Shown in pieces: positions 27,610-35,826 of a DNA stretch of 64,000 bases. This stretch comes from Allohahella marinimesophila. GTDB taxonomy: Bacteria > Pseudomonadota > Gammaproteobacteria > Pseudomonadales > Oleiphilaceae. Each line of letters opens with the position of its first letter. Within the stretch, counting starts at the first letter, position 1. The stretch lies in contig NZ_BAABBO010000001.1 in assembly GCF_039538005.1 (NCBI RefSeq), positions 930,001-994,000 on the forward strand, in the 5' to 3' direction. The translations under genes were made by a program, and so were the position numbers. Under the pieces are notes generated by a model, which did not search any database, was not told where the DNA came from, and was given only the letters and a program-made list of their open reading frames with translations.

Positions 27610-27705
27610 AAGCGCAGCCCGCTGCGGGGGCAGTTTGCTAACTGGTTATCTTTAAACAGATCGATAATCGGGTACTGTTGCCAAAGTTTTGTGTAAGCAA
27701 ATGTT

Positions 27706-27751
27706 ATCAGCTACAGCGGGCGTTCTGACACGTTTCGATGCTGTAGCTGAT
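27706..27751. repeat. Perfect 12-bp inverted repeat before the C39 peptidase cluster
   Basis: ATCAGCTACAGC at 27706-27717 is repeated as its exact reverse complement at 27740-27751, with a 22-base spacer. The second arm ends 31 bases before the peptidase ATG. It could be an operator bound by a dimeric regulator with half-sites about three helical turns apart (34 bases centre to centre), or a leader hairpin. There is no T-run after it, so it is not a simple terminator of ppiD. Confidence 0.75.
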
Positions 27752-27782
27752 CATCGAAAACCATACCGCCCGGCGCAGAGTT

Positions 27783-28592
27783 ATGTTTCTGATACTCACA
27801 GGTTCGATACTGGCCTTCAAGACGGTGGACGAGTTCGTGCTCTCCCCGCCTTATGAAGACGGACAGTACGTGCATCAGTACGGCATCAATGTGAGCAACG
27901 CGGATCTGGCATTCGTCAGGTATAACTACGAAGTCGAACCGGCAAAGGTCCAGAAATTCCGCAACATTACCAAGCAGGCCTACGACTACAGTTGTGGTTC
28001 AGCTGCATTGACCACTGTTCTCGAGCACTACCTCGGCCGGACCTTCGAGGAGCGCCAGATCATGGAAGGGCTACTTCACTATGGTGATGCTGATCGCATC
28101 GTCGAACGGCGCGGCTTTTCGATGCTGGACTTCAAACGCCTGGTGACAGCGCTCGGCTATCCCTCTGGTGGGTTCAAAGCAGAAATGGAAGATCTCAGGG
28201 CGCTGGACCATCCGGCAATTGTCCCTATCGAATATGGTGGCTTCAAGCACTTTGTCGTCGTCAGGGCGGTCAGGAACGGCCGTGTCTTCATTGCCGATCC
28301 TTCGCTGGGCAACATGACCTTCACAGAAGAACTCTTCAAGGAGCATTGGGATCAGAATGTCTTGTTCATCGTGTTTCCCGGGACCGCGAAGCCGATAGAC
28401 GGTCTGGAGCTGAGAGAGGAGGACATGCGCTTCATCGACGAACAGACCTTTACACTGAATGCCTACCGGCACTTTCCGGAGTTCCACGAGGCGACACAGT
28501 TCAAGTTACAGAATGCCTTCGAACGAGCAAAGAACAAACCCGATGGAACGGTTGAAAATACAAATAAGTTTCTACACTTCAAACGCAACTAA
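27783..28592 (+). CDS. Stand-alone C39-family cysteine peptidase, exported
   Basis: The 269-residue protein has an N-terminal hydrophobic segment (residues 1-12) that may be a signal or anchor. It then shows the papain-like C39 layout: oxyanion Gln65 and nucleophile Cys71 in KQAYDYSCGSAALTTVL, His156 in GGFKHFVVV and Asp172 in IADPSLG. C39 domains of bacteriocin exporters cut after double-glycine leaders, but here there is no ABC transporter domain. Single-domain relatives include FapD of the Fap amyloid system and proteins next to the Acinetobacter fil genes. It begins a four-gene run of exported proteins. The ribosome-binding site is weak. Its substrate is unknown. Confidence 0.82.
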   Translation: MFLILTGSILAFKTVDEFVLSPPYEDGQYVHQYGINVSNADLAFVRYNYEVEPAKVQKFRNITKQAYDYSCGSAALTTVLEHYLGRTFEERQIMEGLLHYGDADRIVERRGFSMLDFKRLVTALGYPSGGFKAEMEDLRALDHPAIVPIEYGGFKHFVVVRAVRNGRVFIADPSLGNMTFTEELFKEHWDQNVLFIVFPGTAKPIDGLELREEDMRFIDEQTFTLNAYRHFPEFHEATQFKLQNAFERAKNKPDGTVENTNKFLHFKRN

Positions 28593-28667
28593 GCGCTGGC
28601 CGATGCGGTTCATACCGGGGGACATCAGCCTGCAGTGCAGAGAGACAATAACTAGAAAGGAATTTAA

Positions 28668-29699
28668 ATGAGACACTGGGTAGTACGTCTTGGCGTTGTG
28701 ACGACTATGATCATAGGCAGTCCGCATCTGCAGGCCGAGGAGGAGTCCTCGTCAGTCGACAAAGCTCGTGAGGCCTTGACTCAGGGCGAGGGCGATACGG
28801 ATTCCGCTCAGCAACTGGAAGAAGTCTTTCAGGCGGCGGAGAAAAATTATTCGTTGCTGAAGAAGGGCAAGAAGTCACTGACCTATGCCTTTGACTACAG
28901 CTATTTCGGTGATCAGCGGCTCGATATCGATATTGTCAACGGGACCCCCCGCAACTTCGACGTCGTGCCATCTGCCCAGCACACATTCACCAATAGTTTC
29001 AGTATCGATTTCGGCCTGCTCGATAACCTGACCCTGTCGGCACGTATACCGCTTGTGGCGAAATACGACACCCAGGAAGAACGTGCCAACACTGATTGGG
29101 GCGATGTGACCCTCACCGCGAGATGGCAGCCCTTCGCCTATGTCCCGGGTGAAGCGTCCTACACGCTGTTCGGCGGCTTCAAGACCAAGACTGGTACCAG
29201 CCCCTACGAGATCGATCTCAATCGTCAGATTTCCACTGGTAGTGGTTACTACAGCTTCAGTGGCGGCGCGAGCTGGTCCAAGGTGCTCGATCCAGTCGTC
29301 GTCTTCAGTAGTCTCTCGCTCAGCTATGGTGTGAATCAGACCGACCTGAATCAGGTCCGTGGCAGTCTCATACTGCGTGAAGTCGAGCCGGCGAATTCAC
29401 TGTCCCTGTCTACTGGCTTCTCCTATGCCCTGTCTTATGACGTGTCCCTCAGCGTGTCTTCCCAGTTGTCTTATTCAGATGAGACGAGGCTGAAACTGAC
29501 TGGCACAGGTGGAGCCTCAGCGTCAATTACCGCTGAGGATCAGGTGAGTGGCCTGATGAGTTTCGCGCTTGGTATTCGCGTATCGGAGACGAAAATCATC
29601 AATACCAGCGTTGGCTTTGGTCTCACAGAAGAATCACCGGACGTGCTGCTGGGTGTCTCGATCCCCATCAACATCGACGGCCTGAAAGACGCTGAATAA
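28668..29699 (+). CDS. Predicted outer-membrane beta-barrel protein in the C39 cluster
   Basis: The 343-residue protein has a signal peptide (about 1-23, cut after LQA), then a charged alpha-helical stretch (about 25-65) likely to form a coiled coil. It continues with alternating amphipathic strands such as TFTNSFSIDFGLLDNLTLSARIPL and DVTLTARWQPF that fit a beta-barrel of the broad transporter/phenol-degradation MetA-like group. AGGAA lies seven bases before the ATG. It follows the peptidase by 75 bases and precedes a FadL-type gene by 15 bases. By position it corresponds to FilC-like proteins of Acinetobacter. A helical plug followed by a small barrel also recalls FapF, but no sequence match is claimed. 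Confidence 0.65.
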   Translation: MRHWVVRLGVVTTMIIGSPHLQAEEESSSVDKAREALTQGEGDTDSAQQLEEVFQAAEKNYSLLKKGKKSLTYAFDYSYFGDQRLDIDIVNGTPRNFDVVPSAQHTFTNSFSIDFGLLDNLTLSARIPLVAKYDTQEERANTDWGDVTLTARWQPFAYVPGEASYTLFGGFKTKTGTSPYEIDLNRQISTGSGYYSFSGGASWSKVLDPVVVFSSLSLSYGVNQTDLNQVRGSLILREVEPANSLSLSTGFSYALSYDVSLSVSSQLSYSDETRLKLTGTGGASASITAEDQVSGLMSFALGIRVSETKIINTSVGFGLTEESPDVLLGVSIPINIDGLKDAE

Positions 29700-29714
29700 G
29701 CCGGGGCTCATGCT

Positions 29715-31367
29715 ATGAAATCGAAACTCGTCGCCCGGCCAGCGAACTGTGCCGCTCGCGCCAGTGGAAAGAGCTTCAGCAAAGGCGTGGCTTTTCCGCT
29801 CCTGGCGCTGGCGCTTGTGACGCAAACGGCACAGGCCCAGCTTGCTACCAACCTGATCACTTCGCCAAAAGCCTTGGCGCTCGGCAATGCCGTGACTGCG
29901 GACACGCCCGGGATTGCGGCCATTCATTTCAATCCCGCTGGACTGACTAAACTTGAAGGTCGCAATCTCAATGTGACATTGCTGAACATCAGGGCTAGCA
30001 TCCAGACAAAATTTGATGCACCGCCGGGATATAACATCTTCGGCATCGACGGGGTGGAAAACGATCCAATTCTATCCAAGAGTGGTAACGGTCGAACCAT
30101 CACGCTCGCAGCGTATCTGCCCGGTTGGGGTATTATCCGTCTGCCGAAAGGCCCGGGTGTTCTTCCATCAACGGGATTTTCATACAATCCGCCAGGTTCA
30201 AAATTCACCTTTGGCAACATGACCTATGCACCGGATCTTGTGGGGTATTATCGTTCCCACAACGATCCTGGTCGTTATCTTGCCAAGGCTGCGGTGCTGC
30301 AGCGCTTTACTTATCTTTCGCCGACAGTCGCTTACCAGATCGATGATCAGTGGTCTGTAGGGATGGGCATTCACTTTTCGCAACAGGCCATTGCCATCGA
30401 TACCTTCGCACGGGCGCCAAACCTGCTGGTGGGTGTTGCGGAAGAACTGCAGACAGCTTTCAACTGTGAAACAGGCAACGAGCCGCTGGCTCCATTTCTC
30501 GGCCTGTGTGGTGGTGATATCGGCCCCTGGGACGACATCGGTGGCATTACCATCGAAACCCAGGAGACCCTGTCGCCGAAGTACGTGCTCGGTGTGACCT
30601 GGACGCCCACTGACTGGTTCAGCTGGGGTGCCAGCTACACCAGTGAAGCGAAAATGAAGCTCAAGGGCCAGTTTGAGGTCCAGTATTCGGAGGACTGGCA
30701 AGGATTCTGGCAACGTTTCACCGGCTCACTCTTCGGTGCTATCGGCGGTGCCATCTTTGGCTTGCCAAGTGGTGTGCCGAAGGAGTCTGGTAACGTTTCA
30801 ATGGACTTCACGCATCCGGCTCATTTTCAGACCGGCGTGAGCGTCAAGGTCAATCATGGTCTGACGCTGAATGCCGATCTGGGTTGGACCGACTATAGCT
30901 CGTGGGATGCCTTCGACTTTACGTTCGACCGGCCACTGGAGTTTCTGGGTGCAGCACGACTGCTGTCTCCGAATGCTACAGAAACCACCTTGACGCTCCC
31001 GCTGGAATATCAGGACGTCTGGAACCTGGCGCTCGGGGCTGAATTTCACGCTACCAGCCGTCTTGATCTGCGCCTGGGCGTCGAATTCCGCGACTCGCCA
31101 ATTCCACGGAACCGCCGCGATACTGCGGCGCCGCTTGGCGATGCCACACTGTATGGCGCAGGCCTGGGCTACAAATGGGATCGTGATTCAACAATTGACG
31201 TGGCTATAGGCTATTTGCGTTCAGCAGTCGAAATACCACCAAATACGAGTTTGAACGCCAACTCCACGGCCATCAACAATATCATTCTGAACCCGTATGC
31301 CGGTCTGAATATCAGAACCACGACCAAGATTGTGCAGGCCGCCATCTCGTTCACGACCAAGTTCTAG
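29715..31367 (+). CDS. OmpP1/FadL/TodX-family outer membrane protein
   Basis: The 550-residue protein has a signal peptide with a long basic start (cleavage near AQA|QLATN) and the FadL-family N-terminal element in ALALGNAVTADTPGIAAIHF followed by NPAGL. Many aromatic-ended strands follow, with a terminal Phe (FTTKF) expected for BAM recognition. FadL barrels import long-chain fatty acids or other hydrophobic molecules. This one carries an extra loop with CETG...CGGDIG cysteines (around residues 255-270) that could be disulfide-bonded. It lies within the four-gene cluster, so transport of a hydrophobic ligand or export linked to the neighbouring peptidase is possible. No fad genes are nearby. 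Confidence 0.85.
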   Translation: MKSKLVARPANCAARASGKSFSKGVAFPLLALALVTQTAQAQLATNLITSPKALALGNAVTADTPGIAAIHFNPAGLTKLEGRNLNVTLLNIRASIQTKFDAPPGYNIFGIDGVENDPILSKSGNGRTITLAAYLPGWGIIRLPKGPGVLPSTGFSYNPPGSKFTFGNMTYAPDLVGYYRSHNDPGRYLAKAAVLQRFTYLSPTVAYQIDDQWSVGMGIHFSQQAIAIDTFARAPNLLVGVAEELQTAFNCETGNEPLAPFLGLCGGDIGPWDDIGGITIETQETLSPKYVLGVTWTPTDWFSWGASYTSEAKMKLKGQFEVQYSEDWQGFWQRFTGSLFGAIGGAIFGLPSGVPKESGNVSMDFTHPAHFQTGVSVKVNHGLTLNADLGWTDYSSWDAFDFTFDRPLEFLGAARLLSPNATETTLTLPLEYQDVWNLALGAEFHATSRLDLRLGVEFRDSPIPRNRRDTAAPLGDATLYGAGLGYKWDRDSTIDVAIGYLRSAVEIPPNTSLNANSTAINNIILNPYAGLNIRTTTKIVQAAISFTTKF

Positions 31368-31386
31368 TCATGGGACAATTCGGCTT

Positions 31387-32514
31387 ATGGCGATGTTACT
31401 GAGCTCAGGGTCTGCCTCCCTGAGAGGGCTTGTGCTTGTCCTCATGCTTGTTGGCACTGTTCAGCCGGCTCAGGCGGAGCGCTATGAAACCATCATTCGT
31501 GACGATGGTGGCGTAGAGGTTCGTCGTGTCGAAGCCCCCGAGGCGGAACGCGAGACTGTGCCGGTAGAAGCCGAAAGCGCGGTGGACAAGGCCGAGACGA
31601 GCGACAAGGCTCCTGAAAACAGCGAATCTGCGGCAGGGCCGTCAAGCCCCCAACAGCAGCCAACACCGGCCGATGAACGGGTGGTGGCCCCTGTCGAGGA
31701 GCAGGGTGAGCGCTTCGAGCCCGATGAGAGCTATATCGACGCTGCCGAGCTCGAGCAGGCTGGCTTCCAGCGTGATGGACGGCAGAAGTTCTACACCTAT
31801 ATTGATGAGGCTGGTCAGTTTCGCAGCAGGCCCTACGAGGATGTGGGTCAGGTGGCGCCAGCGACAGCAGGGGAGGTCGCCGGTCAGCAGATACTGGCTG
31901 AGGAACAATGGCTCCGACGGCAAGACGTCCCTGAAGCGGTGGATGATGAAGCTGCCAGAATACTGGGGCTCGATGAGGCGCAGCCTGAGCGTGATATCGA
32001 CAGACTAGCCGAAGACTGTTGCACTGTGCTGCTCGATTACATGCGAAAACTGGAATACCCGGTCGATGACATCGACGGTGAGGACGGGATCGTGTTGAAT
32101 ATCGAGGCGGATGAGGCTGACTATGGCTTCGGGACCGGGCGCAGTCTCTTCAGGGTGATCAGTCTGGATGATCTGCAGGATAGCCGACGTGTGCGCCTGC
32201 GTTCCTTCGTCAACGCCAACAAGTCTGATCTCTTCTATCCTGCTGTGTTAACCCTGGACAAGAACTGGAATCCAGTACGCCTATTCAATGATATCGTGTA
32301 CAGCTATGAGCCTGAGTCCTGGTTTCGAAGAGCCTATCTCGAGGGCTTCATCGAACTGGATCCTGCACAGGAATCATATGCCGTAGTGCTGTCGCGTCAA
32401 CGCGACCAGTCGCGTAAGAGCGTGGTTTATCCTGACGAGTATGACCCTGATGTGCTCAGCCACGCCAGGCACGGCACCGTCCAACTCAGTCCTGTTGGCG
32501 GTCCCGGAGGGTAG
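31387..32514 (+). CDS. Exported MalM-like protein of the C39 cluster
   Basis: The 375-residue protein starts with a signal peptide (cut near AQA|ERYET), followed by a Glu/Pro/Ala-rich disordered region (about 45-110). Its C-terminal domain opens with AEDCCTVLLDYMRKLEYP and contains VLTLDKNWNPVRLFND and a YAVVLSR ending, which resembles the periplasmic MalM family and FilE-type proteins of Acinetobacter. There is no lipobox. The ATG at 31387, 19 bases after the FadL-type gene, is chosen; a longer frame from 31330 overlaps that gene. It ends 29 bases inside the convergent gene. The function is not known; context suggests an envelope assembly role. Confidence 0.65.
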   Translation: MAMLLSSGSASLRGLVLVLMLVGTVQPAQAERYETIIRDDGGVEVRRVEAPEAERETVPVEAESAVDKAETSDKAPENSESAAGPSSPQQQPTPADERVVAPVEEQGERFEPDESYIDAAELEQAGFQRDGRQKFYTYIDEAGQFRSRPYEDVGQVAPATAGEVAGQQILAEEQWLRRQDVPEAVDDEAARILGLDEAQPERDIDRLAEDCCTVLLDYMRKLEYPVDDIDGEDGIVLNIEADEADYGFGTGRSLFRVISLDDLQDSRRVRLRSFVNANKSDLFYPAVLTLDKNWNPVRLFNDIVYSYEPESWFRRAYLEGFIELDPAQESYAVVLSRQRDQSRKSVVYPDEYDPDVLSHARHGTVQLSPVGGPGG

Positions 32515-33100
32515 GGGCTGAGCCTGTTGACGGCCCAGTCAGGCCCGTCTCGAAGGTTTTCCAGAAGCTATCCAGCAGCGCACGCACATCACCAGATGAC
32601 GTCGAGAAGAGATGTTCGAGGTCCAGATAGTAGCGTGACAGGGCTTCGGCTGAATCGCGCATATGCTGGACACAGTCAGCTTCGTTCATCGCAGAGCCGC
32701 CCGCGGCCTTCGTATCCGACTGCCAACCGGCTGAATCCGAATGAGCGTTTCGAAAGCCAATGTGCAGGGTATGGATCAGCAATCGTGGCGCTCGCTCACG
32801 CAGGCGATAGAGGCTATGGAAGATGAGGAAATGCACCTGAAACAGCCCTAGCTGTGTGCGCAGGCTGCCGGCATTGATGAGGGTGTATGGTGCCTCGGAG
32901 AGCCTCTGTATGAGCTGTTGCTCGGTCATCGGACCTCGCTCGGCGACCAAAACTTCCTCAATTGCCAGTTCCAGCGCCCTGACCTGGCGATTCACTGCCA
33001 TTCGGACGTCATCTTGAGCATCGGCTGAAACGCACTGGTCAAGGCTTCTGGTCCCGACCCTCCGGTTGAACGTATTTTGCTGAGATAGCGATCTGGACAT
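32486..33100 (-). CDS. DNAJ-related protein lacking a J domain
   Basis: The protein of about 204 residues has the pattern of the DNAJ-related N-terminal family: FQVHFLIFHSLYRLRER in the first half and LSRYYLDLEHLFSTSSGDV plus LLDSFW near the end. In many proteobacteria this region is followed by a J domain with HPD. Here the protein stops after a short Ser/Thr-rich tail and has no HPD, so it cannot stimulate Hsp70 in the usual way. The ATG at 33100 is preferred to a GTG at 33112. It is divergent from the DUF547 gene, and its 3' end overlaps the MalM-like gene by 29 bases. Confidence 0.7.
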   Translation of the reverse strand: MSRSLSQQNTFNRRVGTRSLDQCVSADAQDDVRMAVNRQVRALELAIEEVLVAERGPMTEQQLIQRLSEAPYTLINAGSLRTQLGLFQVHFLIFHSLYRLRERAPRLLIHTLHIGFRNAHSDSAGWQSDTKAAGGSAMNEADCVQHMRDSAEALSRYYLDLEHLFSTSSGDVRALLDSFWKTFETGLTGPSTGSAPTLRDRQQD

Positions 33101-33132
33101 TCGGCAAGCCACTTATTCAAGGAGAAGACAGT

Positions 33133-33996
33133 TTGATCAATTCGTTCAGACCTCGCATGGCCCACGGCATTCAAACGCGAACTTCCAGTCTAGGTCTTAT
33201 CATCCTGCTTTGCCTCCTGTTTGGCAGTGCTCACCTCTCCGCAGCGCCGGAAGCTGATCTATGGTCTTTCTGGGACAAGGCTGATGAACAGTCGACCCGT
33301 CAGGTCGACCATGGTGAATGGTCAGCCATTCTGGAGCGGTATGTCAGTCACGATGACCGCGGTAATGCCCTCGTCGATTATGCTGCCGTGAATAAGCAGG
33401 ACGCAGCGTCCTTGAAGCGCTATATCGCTAGCCTTGCGGAGATCGATCCCAGAACACTACGCAAGCCCGAGCAGATGGCTTACTGGTTCAATCTCTATAA
33501 CGCGCTCACCGTGCAGCTGGTTATCGAGGCCTACCCGGTCTCCAGCATCAAGAAGGTCAAGGGTGGTTTTTTCAACAAGGGACCATGGGATGAGGAAGTC
33601 GTCACGATTGCGAATGAGGCGCTGACACTGAACGATATCGAGCATCGTATCCTGCGGCCAATCTGGCAGGACAAGCGCATTCATTATGCCGTGAACTGCG
33701 CCAGTATTGGCTGCCCGAACCTTGCCGCAAATGCCTACGAGGCCGATAAGCTCGAACAGCAGCTGGACGCTGCGGCAAGCACCTTCATCAACCAGCGCAA
33801 AGGTGTCGCCTCGCTGGGAGAAGGGCGCTTCGAACTGTCGTCGATCTACGACTGGTACGGCGAGGATTTTGGGACCGAGGCGGAGCTGTTTCAGCACCTG
33901 CAGGCCTTTCACAAGGACAGGCTGTTAACCGATGGCAAGGCGCCAGCAGATATCGATTACAACTATGACTGGTCGCTGAACGATATCGGCCAATGA
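33133..33996 (+). CDS. DUF547 domain protein, exported
   Basis: The protein of about 287 residues has an N-terminal hydrophobic segment (about 18-38) ending SAA, consistent with a signal peptide. It then has the DUF547 motifs QMAYWFNLYNALTVQLV, IKKVKGGFF, DIEHRILRP and YAVNCASIGCPNL, followed by DWYGEDFG. The two cysteines in NCASIGC are conserved in this family. The function of DUF547 is unknown; its fold is thought to be papain-like. The start is a TTG at 33133 with GGAGAAG eight bases upstream; an ATG at 33157 is the alternative. It is a single gene, 69 bases before ttcA. Confidence 0.85.
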   Translation: MINSFRPRMAHGIQTRTSSLGLIILLCLLFGSAHLSAAPEADLWSFWDKADEQSTRQVDHGEWSAILERYVSHDDRGNALVDYAAVNKQDAASLKRYIASLAEIDPRTLRKPEQMAYWFNLYNALTVQLVIEAYPVSSIKKVKGGFFNKGPWDEEVVTIANEALTLNDIEHRILRPIWQDKRIHYAVNCASIGCPNLAANAYEADKLEQQLDAAASTFINQRKGVASLGEGRFELSSIYDWYGEDFGTEAELFQHLQAFHKDRLLTDGKAPADIDYNYDWSLNDIGQ

Positions 33997-34065
33997 GTAG
34001 GCTGTGGACGATTGGCCTCATGTAGTATCATAGCGGTTTTGCCGCTTCGAGGTTCACCCACGCCC

Positions 34066-35016
34066 ATGTCGATCAATACAGATGCCGCTGAACGCTCCAT
34101 GGATTCCACCGTTCAGTACACTGATGCCTTTGCAGATTCGGCGAGCGCGCGAATTCCCCTGAGAGCTGTGGATGACGCTGAAGGACAGCAGCCCGGACTG
34201 CGTCCTGGATCAGTGAATGCGAACAAGCTTGAAAAAAGAATTCGGCGAAACGTCGGCAAGGCCATTGCCGACTTCAGCATGATCGAGGCCGGCGACAGGA
34301 TCATGGTATGTCTGAGCGGCGGCAAGGACAGTTATGCCATGCTGGATATACTTATGGCGCTACAACGCAGTGCGCCGGTTGAGTTTTCCCTGCTCGCGGT
34401 GAATCTGGATCAGAAACAACCCGGCTTTCCCGAGCACGTGCTACCAGCATATCTGGACCGCCTTGGTGTGGACTATCGCATCGTCGAACGTGATACCTAT
34501 AGCATCGTCAAGGACCGTATTCCGGAAGGCAAAACCACCTGTGGACTATGTTCGCGACTACGTCGTGGCATTCTCTACAATTTTGCCCAGGAGAATGGCT
34601 GTAATAAGATTGCGCTTGGCCATCACCGGGACGATATCCTGGAGACACTGTTCCTCAACATGTTCTTCGGTGCCAAGCTTAGTGCCATGCCGCCCAAGCT
34701 CAAGAGTGACGATGGTCGAAACGTCGTCATCAGACCGCTGGCCTACTGTGCTGAAAAAGACCTCAGCAAGTTTGCTGAACTGAAAGCCTTCCCCATCATT
34801 CCTTGCAACCTGTGCGGAAGTCAGGAGAATCTTCAGCGGCAGAACATCAAGGACATGTTGCAGGGCTGGGAGCGCGAAACGCCCGGTCGACTGGACAATA
34901 TGTTTGCCGCCCTACAGAACATTGCGCCATCGCAATTATGTGATACCCAGCTTTTCGATTTTGCATCGCTCCGGTCAGACAATACTGGCGGTGATGCTGC
35001 AGCTAAAGTCGACTGA
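34066..35016 (+). CDS. ttcA: tRNA 2-thiocytidine biosynthesis protein TtcA
   Basis: This PP-loop ATPase has the signature CLSGGKDSYAML, the two CxxC motifs in TTCGLCSRLRRG and IPCNLCGSQENLQRQ that hold an iron-sulfur cluster, and GHHRDDILETLFLNMFFG. It thiolates cytidine 32 in some tRNAs. The ATG at 34066 (protein starting SINTDAAER) is chosen over 34012, which would overlap the end of the preceding region without support. The N-terminal 50 residues are longer than E. coli TtcA and variable. A bidirectional terminator follows directly. Confidence 0.94.
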   Translation: MSINTDAAERSMDSTVQYTDAFADSASARIPLRAVDDAEGQQPGLRPGSVNANKLEKRIRRNVGKAIADFSMIEAGDRIMVCLSGGKDSYAMLDILMALQRSAPVEFSLLAVNLDQKQPGFPEHVLPAYLDRLGVDYRIVERDTYSIVKDRIPEGKTTCGLCSRLRRGILYNFAQENGCNKIALGHHRDDILETLFLNMFFGAKLSAMPPKLKSDDGRNVVIRPLAYCAEKDLSKFAELKAFPIIPCNLCGSQENLQRQNIKDMLQGWERETPGRLDNMFAALQNIAPSQLCDTQLFDFASLRSDNTGGDAAAKVD

Positions 35017-35020
35017 AACG

Positions 35021-35044
35021 AAAAAGGGCCCGCCAGGGCCCTTT
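35021..35044. terminator. Bidirectional terminator between ttcA and the membrane protein gene
   Basis: A perfect 9-bp stem, AAAGGGCCC (35023-35031) with GGGCCCTTT (35036-35044), encloses a GCCA loop. A-rich sequence on the left gives a T-run for the minus strand and the TTT on the right serves ttcA. It lies between two convergent genes. Confidence 0.85.
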
Positions 35045-35064
35045 GGATCAATCAAACTGCCAGG

Positions 35065-35448
35065 TCACACTCTCGCGTGGGTGTTATGGCTGTGCTCGAC
35101 GTGGACGCCTTTATAGTCAGTGAGCGCCACGACAACCAGCAGACCAACACCAGCGATGATAAAGAAGTTTCTGGCTGCTGCATCGTCCGCGAAACCAAAT
35201 ATCCACGGGAAGACGATCCAGGCCGCTGCCATGATCCCCTCCAGTACGCCATGCACCGGAAATGGCAATAGTTTGACGAGACCGAGTGGGTACTTTGTCA
35301 CTATTGACGTCAGCAAATATATGACACCAATGACGTAAGACACAGTGGCGGCCACCTCGACAAAGCCGAACACGCTAGGTGCAATCAGAAATGCGATTGC
35401 CAGCAGATAATCGAGCACACCGTGAACTTTCGGATCTAAGACTTTCAT
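35065..35448 (-). CDS. Small four-helix membrane protein (SPW-like)
   Basis: The protein of about 127 residues has four hydrophobic segments and an internal duplication. HGVLDYLLAIAFLIAPSVFG and HGVLEGIMAAAWIVFPWIFG are two copies of a helix pair starting His-Gly-Val-Leu and ending in a Pro plus aromatic turn. This resembles SPW-repeat membrane proteins. The C-terminus is His-rich (HVEHSHNTH). The ATG at 35448 has AGGGAG nine bases upstream; the ATG at 35454 is too close to it. The function is unknown. It stands alone on the minus strand after the ttcA terminator. Confidence 0.7.
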   Translation of the reverse strand: MKVLDPKVHGVLDYLLAIAFLIAPSVFGFVEVAATVSYVIGVIYLLTSIVTKYPLGLVKLLPFPVHGVLEGIMAAAWIVFPWIFGFADDAAARNFFIIAGVGLLVVVALTDYKGVHVEHSHNTHARV

Positions 35449-35454
35449 AACCAT

Positions 35455-35826
35455 ACTCTCCCTGAAGTTTAGGTTGTATTCATCTACATATCAGCACTTT
35501 GCGTGCCATTCTATATGTGGAATGTGAAGAGAAAACCTGGTTTGCCGTCGGCAATCGACTATCGAAGAACTCGACAGCCACCATGCCAAAGGCCTGCCGG
35601 GGCCATCACGGATGTCATTGATATCTTTGAAGGTGGCCAGCTCAGTGAGCTCGAAGTGACCCGGGCGCCTCGCGGCAGATTGTAATTTGGACAACGCTTG
35701 GCCATGTCCCAGGGTAAATGAAGGCACTTTTTACAATCAGCCCATCGGTGGCAGAGGCGCGGATGACGGCAGAATTCGTATGCTGTAAGTTCAACTCATC
35801 GGATTTCAACAGCAGCGGATGGCCAT
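35455..35826. other. Non-coding gap before the acetolactate synthase gene
   Basis: The 372-base stretch separates divergent genes. It contains short open frames on both strands (about 60-78 codons) with no recognisable motif, no good ribosome-binding site and no neighbour support. I see no RNA gene, repeat or strong promoter; it presumably holds the promoters of both flanking genes. Confidence 0.5.

Noticed and set aside
35503..35727. Short open frames on both strands in the gap before the acetolactate synthase gene
   Set aside because: They overlap each other, have no good ribosome-binding site, no recognised motif and no neighbour support.
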